Below are positions 18,204 through 26,049 of a DNA stretch of 63,296 bases, one piece after another. Positions within the stretch are counted from its first letter, which is position 1, and each line of letters opens with the position of its first letter. The translations under genes were made by a program, and so were the position numbers. The notes beneath the pieces were generated by a model. That model did no database searches. It was not told the origin of the DNA and worked only from the letters and a program-made list of their open reading frames with translations. The DNA comes from Muribaculaceae bacterium (GTDB lineage Bacteria; Bacteroidota; Bacteroidia; Bacteroidales; Muribaculaceae): contig JAGBWK010000011.1 of assembly GCA_017629835.1 (NCBI GenBank), forward strand, positions 1 to 63,296, in the 5' to 3' direction.

Positions 18204-18770
18204 ATGCGAACATCAATTGTCGGACTGCTCTTGCTCCTGCTTGCTGCATCATGTGGCAGAGAGCGACGCGTTGATGTGCCTCGCCAGTATGCCTTTCCAC
18301 GCATCGAAGTGCCCGACTCGACTTTCGCTGTGTTCGACAATTTCCCCACTCCGCTTCAAGTTAATACCTCATCTAAGGCAACCATTACTCGTGAAAATGC
18401 CGACGGTGTGTGGGCCGACATTGAATATCCTACGCTCAATGCTCAAATTTTTCTAACTTATATACCGATTGCCAATCAGCAGCAATTTGCCTCAGTTGTC
18501 GACAATCGAACTGAGCGAATTGCGCTTAATCTTGGCGGCAACGATGCCGAAGTGCTATCGTTGACTTCGGGCGTTTACGATTCTGAAATATATGTAGCCG
18601 CAGGGCGAGTGACCACTCCTGTGCAATTTATTGCCGTGTGCGACACTGCCATTGTCAGCGGCATGGCATTCCTTCCTGCTGCCCAAGAAGCTGTTGGCGA
18701 CTCACTGCAACCAGTGGTCGACCTACTGCGACGCGACGTTTTACACATGATGAAAACCCTCGGACAATGA
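18204..18770 (+). CDS. gldD: GldD-like lipoprotein
   Basis: This 188-residue lipoprotein has a signal ending LLAASCGRE (Cys17). The mature part shows GldD landmarks: a Pro/Tyr-rich start (PRQYAFPRIEVPDS), WADIEYPTLNAQIFLTYIPI, and a C-terminal LRRDVLHMMKTL helix. GldD is an essential accessory of gliding and T9SS function in Flavobacteria. In Bacteroidales it accompanies T9SS without gliding. Its exact biochemical role is not established. Confidence 0.8.
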   Translation: MRTSIVGLLLLLLAASCGRERRVDVPRQYAFPRIEVPDSTFAVFDNFPTPLQVNTSSKATITRENADGVWADIEYPTLNAQIFLTYIPIANQQQFASVVDNRTERIALNLGGNDAEVLSLTSGVYDSEIYVAAGRVTTPVQFIAVCDTAIVSGMAFLPAAQEAVGDSLQPVVDLLRRDVLHMMKTLGQ

Positions 18771-19432
18771 TTCAGACATTCCAATTTGACAACATCACTG
18801 TTGCAGTGGCTCGAATTGAGGAATGCGAGCGCGTGCAACTGTCCGACTCCCAGCAGCGCGACGTCGATTCGTTGTCGATTGAGAAACGTCGCCGCGAGCG
18901 AAAGGCCTGCTATTGGTTAATCAACAACTTCTTTTCTGCTGACACTCTCATTGCTCATCATTCCGACGGCGCACCAATGCTCGTCGACCGCAACGGCAAT
19001 CCTTTGGCTGAAATCAGCTTTTCGCTGAGCCATTCCCTCGAATATGCTGCAATTGCATTCTCCAAAAGCGTTCAGCCTTTAGGTGTCGACATCGAGCAAC
19101 CCTCTGCAAAGATTCGCCGCGTTGCATCTAAATTCCTCTCTGAGCGAGAATTAGCCGACTTTGCCGACGACACTAAACTGCTGGCGGCATGGACAGCGAA
19201 AGAAGCTGCTTACAAATTGGCTCGCATCCCGGGACTACCGCTCATCGAAGGCATTTCCTTGCGCTTAATTACCACTGCTTCGCCACTGCTGTGGGACATA
19301 ACAATCAACCAAAACGTTACGCATCCCCTCGATTCAATCGCTCTTCCCTCCGCTCCCACCACTGCAACCTTTGCAACAGCCGTCACCCACCAACTCCCCG
19401 ACGGCACTTGCATCACCTTAGCAAAACAATAA
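18767..19432 (+). CDS. 4'-phosphopantetheinyl transferase superfamily protein (Sfp-type)
   Basis: This 221-residue protein should transfer phosphopantetheine from CoA to a serine of a carrier protein. The Mg2+ and catalytic motifs are present: LGVDIEQ (GVDIE, about residue 102) and WTAKEAAYK (about 142-150, WxxKEAxxK). The ATG overlaps the gldD stop (ATGA at 18767-18770), so the genes are translationally coupled. The open frame extends upstream inside gldD, but that extension lacks any family similarity. The target carrier protein is unknown. Confidence 0.88.
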   Translation: MIQTFQFDNITVAVARIEECERVQLSDSQQRDVDSLSIEKRRRERKACYWLINNFFSADTLIAHHSDGAPMLVDRNGNPLAEISFSLSHSLEYAAIAFSKSVQPLGVDIEQPSAKIRRVASKFLSERELADFADDTKLLAAWTAKEAAYKLARIPGLPLIEGISLRLITTASPLLWDITINQNVTHPLDSIALPSAPTTATFATAVTHQLPDGTCITLAKQ

Positions 19433-19435
19433 AAA

Positions 19436-19470
19436 ACGCTCGCATCAGAAGATGATACGAGCGCTTTTAT
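19436..19470. terminator. Bidirectional terminator between convergent genes
   Basis: ACGCTCG(C)ATC pairs with GAT(A)CGAGCG around AGAAGAT. A T-run follows on the plus strand and a run of six Ts on the minus strand. It ends both the gldE-gldD-PPTase operon and the long leftward PUL operon. Confidence 0.8.
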
Positions 19471-19517
19471 TATTGTTACTCTAAAGTGTTGCGTTTAGAG
19501 TATATCTCTGCGGTGGA

Positions 19518-22007
19518 TTATTTCGATGCTTTGATTTTTTCGTCGAGCATCTTAATCCAGTAACCACCAACTACGGCGCGTGTCATGAAGCCACGACGAT
19601 GTGGGCGGTCGGTGAATACCCAGTCTGACATTGGTACGCGGTCCTCTGTTTCGTTGTAGAAATTGTAGAGGGGCTCTACCATTGCTTGGAATGACTCATC
19701 CTTGCCGTCGAGCGTAGCAGTCCAGAGCACCCAGTCGCTCTTAGTGTAAGTTTCACGGTTGTCGAGTGGGAGACCATATTTGTTTTGCTTAGTCAGATAA
19801 TAAGCAACTTCGGTTTCTACGATGTCAGCATCGAAGATGTTGAAGCCGAGCAGGCGGTCCCAAACGATGTTGTATTTCTGGCTCCAAGTGTCGGGGCGGT
19901 CGAATGTCAAACGGTAGTGGTCGCCGTCCGATGCCATTTCTTTCCATTTTGCTGCGTAGTCGCGAGCGATAGCAGTATATTTCTCAGCAACATCTTTCTT
20001 GCCCAAAAGGTCAGCCAAATAGCCGTAAGAAGCGATACCTACAATAGCTTTGATTGAAAGGTTGGTATTGTGAGCGAAGTGGCCTGCGAAGTCGTCGGTG
20101 CAGAGCTGATTTTCGGGGTCGAGACCATATTGAACGAGGTAGTCGGTCCAAGTAGTCAGAGCGTCCCAATGCTTAGCAGCATAGTCAGCGTTGCCTTCTT
20201 GTTGAGCTACAGCAGCAGTGATGATGAGCATATTTCCACCCTCTTCGATAGGCATGTCGCCACCGTAAGTTTGGCCGTTAGCTTTGGGATAAGTACCTAC
20301 GTCGTGTGCAGGGAAGTCTTTCTGCCATTTGCCGCTTTCAGTGTAGTAGAAGATATGGTTCATAAGAGCTTTAGCGAGCTCAGGATTGTAGTAAAGGAAG
20401 ATAGGAGCTGTTGGGTAAGTGATGTCAACAGTACCAATTGAGCCGTTTGAGTCATTTTCCTTCGACATATACATCAAGTCACCGTTGGGAGCTACAACGA
20501 GTTTGTGAGCAGCAAGTGTCTGGCGATAAGCGAGAGCGCAAAGTTCAGCATATTTTTCGCCTGCAGCTGCAGTGTACTCGTTCATAAATTCGCGGTCGAA
20601 TTCGTAGCACTTAGCGTAGAGTTTGTTGTACTCTTTGTTTGCGAGTTCAAATTGCGATTGGATAGTCTTGTCGCCTGTGCGATTCCAGTAAGGACGGAGT
20701 TTCTCGCCGAAATATTCGATAGAATAGATATCATCGTAACCAATCATAAACATATTTGAAGCCTCAGTGACGCTACCAAGTGCGTTGGTGAACGACATGC
20801 TTGAAGTCATTTCGCTTACTTCACCGCCATCTTTGCCTGTGAATTCATTGCGCATGAGGTCAGCTGCAGCTACGCGGTAAGTTGTGTTGGCTGTTTTGGG
20901 TGCAACCATATAGAAGTAACCCCAGTCGATGCAAATGTGGTCGCCCGATTTGCCGAGGATGTTCTGAGTTTCAGAGCCACTCTTGAGGTAAACGAGACCA
21001 CCCTCTTCGAAACATTCCGATTCTGTAGCCTGACCCTGTGAGTTGATAGCCCAAAGGGGTGATGCTTCGAAATAGAATTTCACGTCGTGAGCTTGGCCGT
21101 CGTTTGATTTAACTGCATAAGTGATGTAGTTCACAGGACGGCTGAGCGATTCGTAGTCGTCGGTAAACATTGGAGCAGTGAAGTCCAAACGGAGGTCAAC
21201 GGGGCCGCAAGTGAATGTGTAGTGAGTCTGTGTAGCCTGAACGTCAACCGATGTTTGAGTAGCTGTTTGAGCAAATGCCAATTCGGGGTTAACCGGAGTG
21301 AGCAGACCGAAGTCGAGCAAACCATTTGCTACGGGGTTGATACATTCAGCTGCAAGCACATTCTTGCCGGGGCGGATAGCTGCGCGAGCTTCGTCGGAGA
21401 GTTCAACCTGACGGTTTTTGTGGCAACGAGGACCTGTTGAGAAGATTTTCACGCCATTGATGTAGAACACTGCGTCGTCGTCGTTGCAGAATTCGAGAAT
21501 CACTTGACGGTTAGAGAGGTCTTCGTTAATTTCTACTGTACGGCGCACCCAGATTGCAGGTGTATCCCATTCAGTGACTGCAATAGGCTCAAGTTTTCGT
21601 GTGCCGAATGCGCCACGGTCTTGCTTCCATGCGCTATCATTATAGTCGAATGCTGTCCAATCGCCTGCAGGCTTTTCTGTAGTGTAAGAGCCAATCCATT
21701 CGCCCTGTTCCGATGTAGGAACTACTACACGCAATTCAGGCTTTTCTACACCCATAAAGCGATAGTTTTCACCATCGACGCTGACTACACCGATTAAGGG
21801 GAAATCGTGTCCCGACCAGTGCTTTACTTGTGAATCATACAGATTGTCGGTCATTGACCATGCGCTGGTGTAAGGGTCGATTGTTACCAACGGGGTTGCA
21901 GGAGCGCGAAGGTCGTTTTTAATCACTTCCATATCGATTCTTGAGCTGCAAGCGCCAAGCGTGAGCATACCTACAGCTGCGAGAGCGATAACATACTTTT
22001 TAGCCAT
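19518..22007 (-). CDS. DUF4964/DUF5127/DUF4965/DUF1793 ('glutaminase A-like') lipoprotein
   Basis: This 829-residue lipoprotein (LGACSSR, Cys20) is first in a family of three paralogs in this window. Order: DUF4964 (about 30-100), an inserted jelly-roll galactose-binding-like module (about 115-235, with FYINGVKIF and LDFGLL), DUF5127 (about 255-490), DUF4965 (about 490-660) and a helical DUF1793 C-terminus. Conserved motifs include KENDSNGSIGTVDITYPTA, YGGDMPIEEGGNML and CTDDFAGHFAHNTNLS. The family is named after fungal glutaminase A, but here it is the last gene of a glycan operon. A glycan- or glycopeptide-directed role is plausible (inference). Confidence 0.85.
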   Translation of the reverse strand: MAKKYVIALAAVGMLTLGACSSRIDMEVIKNDLRAPATPLVTIDPYTSAWSMTDNLYDSQVKHWSGHDFPLIGVVSVDGENYRFMGVEKPELRVVVPTSEQGEWIGSYTTEKPAGDWTAFDYNDSAWKQDRGAFGTRKLEPIAVTEWDTPAIWVRRTVEINEDLSNRQVILEFCNDDDAVFYINGVKIFSTGPRCHKNRQVELSDEARAAIRPGKNVLAAECINPVANGLLDFGLLTPVNPELAFAQTATQTSVDVQATQTHYTFTCGPVDLRLDFTAPMFTDDYESLSRPVNYITYAVKSNDGQAHDVKFYFEASPLWAINSQGQATESECFEEGGLVYLKSGSETQNILGKSGDHICIDWGYFYMVAPKTANTTYRVAAADLMRNEFTGKDGGEVSEMTSSMSFTNALGSVTEASNMFMIGYDDIYSIEYFGEKLRPYWNRTGDKTIQSQFELANKEYNKLYAKCYEFDREFMNEYTAAAGEKYAELCALAYRQTLAAHKLVVAPNGDLMYMSKENDSNGSIGTVDITYPTAPIFLYYNPELAKALMNHIFYYTESGKWQKDFPAHDVGTYPKANGQTYGGDMPIEEGGNMLIITAAVAQQEGNADYAAKHWDALTTWTDYLVQYGLDPENQLCTDDFAGHFAHNTNLSIKAIVGIASYGYLADLLGKKDVAEKYTAIARDYAAKWKEMASDGDHYRLTFDRPDTWSQKYNIVWDRLLGFNIFDADIVETEVAYYLTKQNKYGLPLDNRETYTKSDWVLWTATLDGKDESFQAMVEPLYNFYNETEDRVPMSDWVFTDRPHRRGFMTRAVVGGYWIKMLDEKIKASK

Positions 22008-22047
22008 TAGAATAAAAGTTTTTATGTGGTTAAATAATTGAGTAATT

Positions 22048-23148
22048 TCATTTTTTAGCCTTATCTACGCCAAGGAACCAGAAGCTTCCGGGAAGATAAG
22101 AGAGGAGTTTGGTCGAAATGTAGCAAGCCACGAATGTTGTGACTGCAATTACAGGGATTGCAAACGCTACATGCAATTGGAGCATACCTTTGAATATCGA
22201 CACCATAAGTCCGAGCCAGAAAATGTGCATCAGATACATTCCGTAGCTCAGGCGCGACATATCGGTGATACATTTACATTCAGCCTTAATGCAAGTGAAC
22301 ATAAGGAATGCGCCGATTGTGAGCAGCACACAATTGATTGTGCAGAATGCCCAACCAATCTCGATGACTGGAGTGACGTGCAATTGTCCCGGTACGGCTT
22401 GAACGTAGAACGAATAGATTGTCAGGAATGCACCCACAAGCATCATCGCACCACCTACGATAAGGCGGCGACGTGTATCCCAATTCAGATGCACACGGAT
22501 ATAGTGAGCTGTCACCAAGTAGCCGAGGTAGCCCGAGAAGTACCACAACATGTGGTATTCATTCCAGAAGCATTGACCCCACACTTCGCCAAACCAGCGA
22601 TTGAGGTAAGGAATGCAGGTCGAAACCAAGAACAGTATGATGAAAAAGCGTTCTTGTGCTGCAGTAGCTTTACGCAACCATGGCGAAATGATTGGGATGA
22701 ACAGGTAGATTGAAATCAATGGATACATAAACCAAAGATGCCCTGCCAACGAGGGGAAGTTGAGCACGATGCGCGAAAGGTCGGTTACCGACTGCTCTGC
22801 ATTGAGCTGATTCCACAATAAGGGAACTGTAGAATAAAGCACCATAAACACAAGCATCGGAGGGATTACGCGCATAAAACGCTTCTTATAGAACGCCCAC
22901 ATCGATTCTTCCTCCTTCATAGGCACCAACAGGAATGCCGACACTATCATAAACAGAGGTACTGACATTCGTGAAAATCCGTCGTAGATTGACACCCATA
23001 GGCGACTCGCCTCATCGGCAAGGTACGATTGTGGACCAACCATATCAGTTGAGCCGGGTGCCCCATAGAAATTCTCTGAAGCGTGGACAAGCATCACAAG
23101 AAAGCAGGCAAAAACCCTGACAAAATCGAGCGAAGAGATACGTTTCAT
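22048..23148 (-). CDS. Membrane acyltransferase (acyltransferase_3/OafA-like)
   Basis: This 366-residue inner-membrane protein has about ten helices and the acyltransferase_3 pattern. LDFVRVFACFLVMLVHASE supplies the catalytic-site Arg-X10-His arrangement near the N-terminus. Members usually move an acetyl or succinyl group onto a sugar of a surface glycan. It is unusual inside a catabolic PUL operon, 52 nt after the GH76 gene and 40 nt before the DUF4965 gene. It might modify an imported sugar or a cell-envelope glycan; the acceptor is unknown. Confidence 0.88.
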   Translation of the reverse strand: MKRISSLDFVRVFACFLVMLVHASENFYGAPGSTDMVGPQSYLADEASRLWVSIYDGFSRMSVPLFMIVSAFLLVPMKEEESMWAFYKKRFMRVIPPMLVFMVLYSTVPLLWNQLNAEQSVTDLSRIVLNFPSLAGHLWFMYPLISIYLFIPIISPWLRKATAAQERFFIILFLVSTCIPYLNRWFGEVWGQCFWNEYHMLWYFSGYLGYLVTAHYIRVHLNWDTRRRLIVGGAMMLVGAFLTIYSFYVQAVPGQLHVTPVIEIGWAFCTINCVLLTIGAFLMFTCIKAECKCITDMSRLSYGMYLMHIFWLGLMVSIFKGMLQLHVAFAIPVIAVTTFVACYISTKLLSYLPGSFWFLGVDKAKK

Positions 23149-23200
23149 ATATTACTGTTTCTTTCTATTAAAATTCTTGATTCTTTCTATTAGTTCTATC

Positions 23201-24763
23201 TTATTTAATTGCAACCTTACGGCCACCAACAATGTAGATGCCAGCAGGTATCTGACTGCGGATTTCGGAGAGTTTTCCGAGGCATACGCCGCTGAGGCTA
23301 TACACCATTTCATCTTCGATTGGCTTATCTACTACCACATCCTCTACGCCGCTACTCTTGGCATTACGAATATGATACTGCGCCAACACTCCGTATTGCG
23401 CTACGAATGTGAATTGGTGGAATGCTTTTGTTTTGGTTTCATCGCCCCAACCTGTCAATAGATGAATTGGGAGAAGATTGTTGCGTGCAAAGTTTTCAAA
23501 AGCATAGTCGAGATTGGTCTGGAATGCGTTAAGCCCTGTTTTGGGCGCAAGGTTGGTTGCGTAGTCGAGCGCATCGGCATACGAACGCATCAACACGTTG
23601 TTAAACCACGTTAGGAAGCCATTCTCAGCCGTTTCATCGGTTTTATAGTCGTATGTGCCAAGTTTGCGCACATAAGTCGAGAATTTTGAGTTAGCACCAG
23701 AAGCGCTCTTAGTGAGGTCCTCTTGAAAACGCACCTCTGAGGTGACGCGGTAAAGTTCGGCAGCACCTGAAATCATTGTCCCCGTATTATAGGGATAAAA
23801 AGCGCCACCTGCACCGCCACAATCAACATGGCCACGATAACCATCCTTAATGATGATAGTGCCGTCGGCACCCATCATATCGAAGTAAACACCTGAGCGG
23901 TCGTAAAGATGTTCTCGTTGCCAGTCGTAAATCTTAATAGCAAATTCAAGGTATAATTCTGAGCGCAGACGTGATTCGTTGACTGGCTCATTTTTTGTGT
24001 TGCGATAATAGTAGGTCATCTCCTCATTTGTGTTGCGGTAGATGTCCGACAGCCATACAAGAGGCTGTATGAATGGAGCATTGCTGCAAGCATGCTTCGA
24101 ATTGTAACCCGGTCCCCATGTGATTCCTCCATATTCTTTGCCCGAAGCATCACGCCAGCAGTCCCAGCCGTCGATGCAATAGTCGGCGAGATAGGTTGCT
24201 GTGGTGAGATATTCTTCATTATTTGTCAAGCGATATGCTCGTATAAGTTCTCGACAGAGCCACATTTGGTCGTCGTAAACATTCAGAATACCAGTCACAT
24301 TTGCACCACCACGAACTGATGCGCGAGGCACTGCATACGGACGCCACCTTGTGTCGGTTGTGGCATACGAAGGTCGGGTATATGTGCCACGATAGAAATC
24401 AAGATTATAGATAAGGGTTTTCAATTGACTCTCATATTGACTATAATAAGCGGTATAAAGTGCCTCATCATATTCGCGCACTGCATTCAACGCTTCAAGC
24501 AGCGAGCAGTGAGCTTCAATGGCAGCTGTCAACGGCCACACATCAGATGCACCGCTTGTCCAACCGCTCGACGTGTCGTATTGGTCAGCCATATACATAT
24601 TGCGTGTCGAGCCTTTCATCGACACATCCCACGTAGCGTCAGCTATTGCCACACCACGCTCTATGTTGCGCTTTGCCATTTGCACACTCTCTTCGACTGA
24701 ATCTGCCGAAGCTGTCAAGCAACAAGCCATTACGACTAATATTGAGAATACCTTCTTTAGCAT
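23201..24763 (-). CDS. Secreted GH76 family glycosidase (alpha-1,6-mannanase type)
   Basis: This 520-residue secreted protein has the (alpha/alpha)6 toroid of GH76. The paired catalytic aspartates are present in VYDDQMWLCRELIRAY (about residue 150). GH76 enzymes cleave alpha-1,6-mannan backbones, such as those of yeast mannan. A Sec signal ends near LTASA. The C-terminus (VYSLSGVCLGK...GIYIVGGRKVAIK) is the short sorting-like tail common in Prevotella and Muribaculaceae exoproteins, suggesting export rather than periplasmic residence. An intrinsic terminator separates it from the susD-side genes upstream. Confidence 0.88.
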   Translation of the reverse strand: MLKKVFSILVVMACCLTASADSVEESVQMAKRNIERGVAIADATWDVSMKGSTRNMYMADQYDTSSGWTSGASDVWPLTAAIEAHCSLLEALNAVREYDEALYTAYYSQYESQLKTLIYNLDFYRGTYTRPSYATTDTRWRPYAVPRASVRGGANVTGILNVYDDQMWLCRELIRAYRLTNNEEYLTTATYLADYCIDGWDCWRDASGKEYGGITWGPGYNSKHACSNAPFIQPLVWLSDIYRNTNEEMTYYYRNTKNEPVNESRLRSELYLEFAIKIYDWQREHLYDRSGVYFDMMGADGTIIIKDGYRGHVDCGGAGGAFYPYNTGTMISGAAELYRVTSEVRFQEDLTKSASGANSKFSTYVRKLGTYDYKTDETAENGFLTWFNNVLMRSYADALDYATNLAPKTGLNAFQTNLDYAFENFARNNLLPIHLLTGWGDETKTKAFHQFTFVAQYGVLAQYHIRNAKSSGVEDVVVDKPIEDEMVYSLSGVCLGKLSEIRSQIPAGIYIVGGRKVAIK

Positions 24764-24821
24764 AGAATAATCAACATTTAATACCCCGTCGGCACCTTTG
24801 CGCGACGTTAGGCGAAAGCTG

Positions 24822-24865
24822 AAAAAATAAGCCTTATGCCGGGCCGGATTGGTCCGGCATAAGGT
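24822..24865 (-). terminator. Intra-operon terminator between surface-protein and GH76 genes
   Basis: CCTTATGCCGG pairs with CCGGCATAAGG (24832-24842 and 24854-24864). On the minus strand the stem is followed by CTTATTTTTTC. It is a strong factor-independent terminator inside the PUL, so expression of the three downstream genes should depend on read-through or on a separate promoter. Confidence 0.78.
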
Positions 24866-24934
24866 ATCTTATTGACTGAATTATTCAGTAGGATTAGGGT
24901 TATCACCCTGCGGAATAGTTGTGATAATAGTGGA

Positions 24935-25990
24935 TTAGAACATAATCTGATCCTCTTCAGGCATCTGAGTATTGAGCTTGCGTTCCATAGTCATTGTGCC
25001 TGTCACGTGGTAACCGATTGGTGAACTTGGAGCCGACAAATAATCGGTAAACGTATAGTCAACATCGTTTACGATGACTGTGCGACGCATAATGTAGGTC
25101 TGCACTGGGTCGGGCTGTTCAAGAATGGTGTAAGTAGCTTCTTTTGCGGTAGAGAAGTTCATCTCTGGATTGTCGCAAGAGAAAGTTACTGTACCGCGAG
25201 TTGCGCCCTCAGAGTGAGGAGTAAACTTAGCATACACCTTGAAATTCTTACGCAAGAGGCTGCTTTCGTTGAATGTACCAGCGTAGAAGAACACTGTGTT
25301 TTCATCCACTGCATAGCACTGCACCTCAGTCATTGCACCAGGCTCGTTATCCTCAACATTATCTACTATAGTGTAGAATTTAAGGTTGGTTGCCTGATAA
25401 GGTCCTGAGAAGTCGGTGTAAGGAAGAATACGAAGCATTGCAGTTGCGTAGTTCTTACGTGGGTTGCGTTTGTAGCCATATTCTGGTTTTTCAACTACGG
25501 TCAGAGGCAATACATAGCGGTCTGAAAGGTCGAGATTGCGGAAGTCGACATTGATAAGCAAATTCTGAATATCCTTACCGGCAGGGATAAACACTGTTTC
25601 GGGATAAGTTGCATAATCCGACATATCGATGTACCACAACTCTTCGCGAGTGCTGAAGCGCTCTACGTTGAGGATTGGCAATGTATCCGACTTGGCAATA
25701 TGCACTGTCAAATCATTAGGATTGGTTGTTGAGCCGCACACTTGTACGGGGAGCTCATAGCTCGACAAACCCTCTTCGCCATACTTGGGTGTACCATCTT
25801 CAGCACGACGAGTGAACGGCACGTAGACGGTGGTCACACCTACGCTGCTACCTGATGTTGCCAACGGTGCAACGAAGCCTACGTAGTGGGCATATTGCTC
25901 TTCAGTGTAGTCAGAGTTACAAGAACTCAGCGACGCCAACATCGGAAGAATCATCAGCCCTGTTATTGTTATCTTTTTTATGCTAAACAT
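24935..25990 (-). CDS. PUL surface glycan-binding lipoprotein (SusE position; DUF1735-like N-terminus)
   Basis: This 351-residue lipoprotein (signal LASLSSCNSD) sits directly after SusD, the usual place for a surface glycan-binding protein. The N-terminal half resembles DUF1735/BT_3987-type Ig-like domains (LPVQVCGSTTNPNDLTVHI and VFIPAGKDIQ). The C-terminal half is an all-beta region with YRFSGPYQATNL-like spacing seen in related Bacteroides proteins. It should hold oligosaccharide at the outer surface for SusCD. The sequence alone cannot tell which glycan. Confidence 0.78.
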   Translation of the reverse strand: MFSIKKITITGLMILPMLASLSSCNSDYTEEQYAHYVGFVAPLATSGSSVGVTTVYVPFTRRAEDGTPKYGEEGLSSYELPVQVCGSTTNPNDLTVHIAKSDTLPILNVERFSTREELWYIDMSDYATYPETVFIPAGKDIQNLLINVDFRNLDLSDRYVLPLTVVEKPEYGYKRNPRKNYATAMLRILPYTDFSGPYQATNLKFYTIVDNVEDNEPGAMTEVQCYAVDENTVFFYAGTFNESSLLRKNFKVYAKFTPHSEGATRGTVTFSCDNPEMNFSTAKEATYTILEQPDPVQTYIMRRTVIVNDVDYTFTDYLSAPSSPIGYHVTGTMTMERKLNTQMPEEDQIMF

Positions 25991-26049
25991 AATTATTTTC
26001 GATTTAATTAGTAAGCTGTTAGAGATTTTAAGCTAATATAGTTTTCGGA

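Noticed and set aside
18638-18766. Upstream extension of the phosphopantetheinyl transferase frame
   Set aside because: It lies entirely inside gldD in another frame. The ATGA overlap at 18767 gives a natural start.
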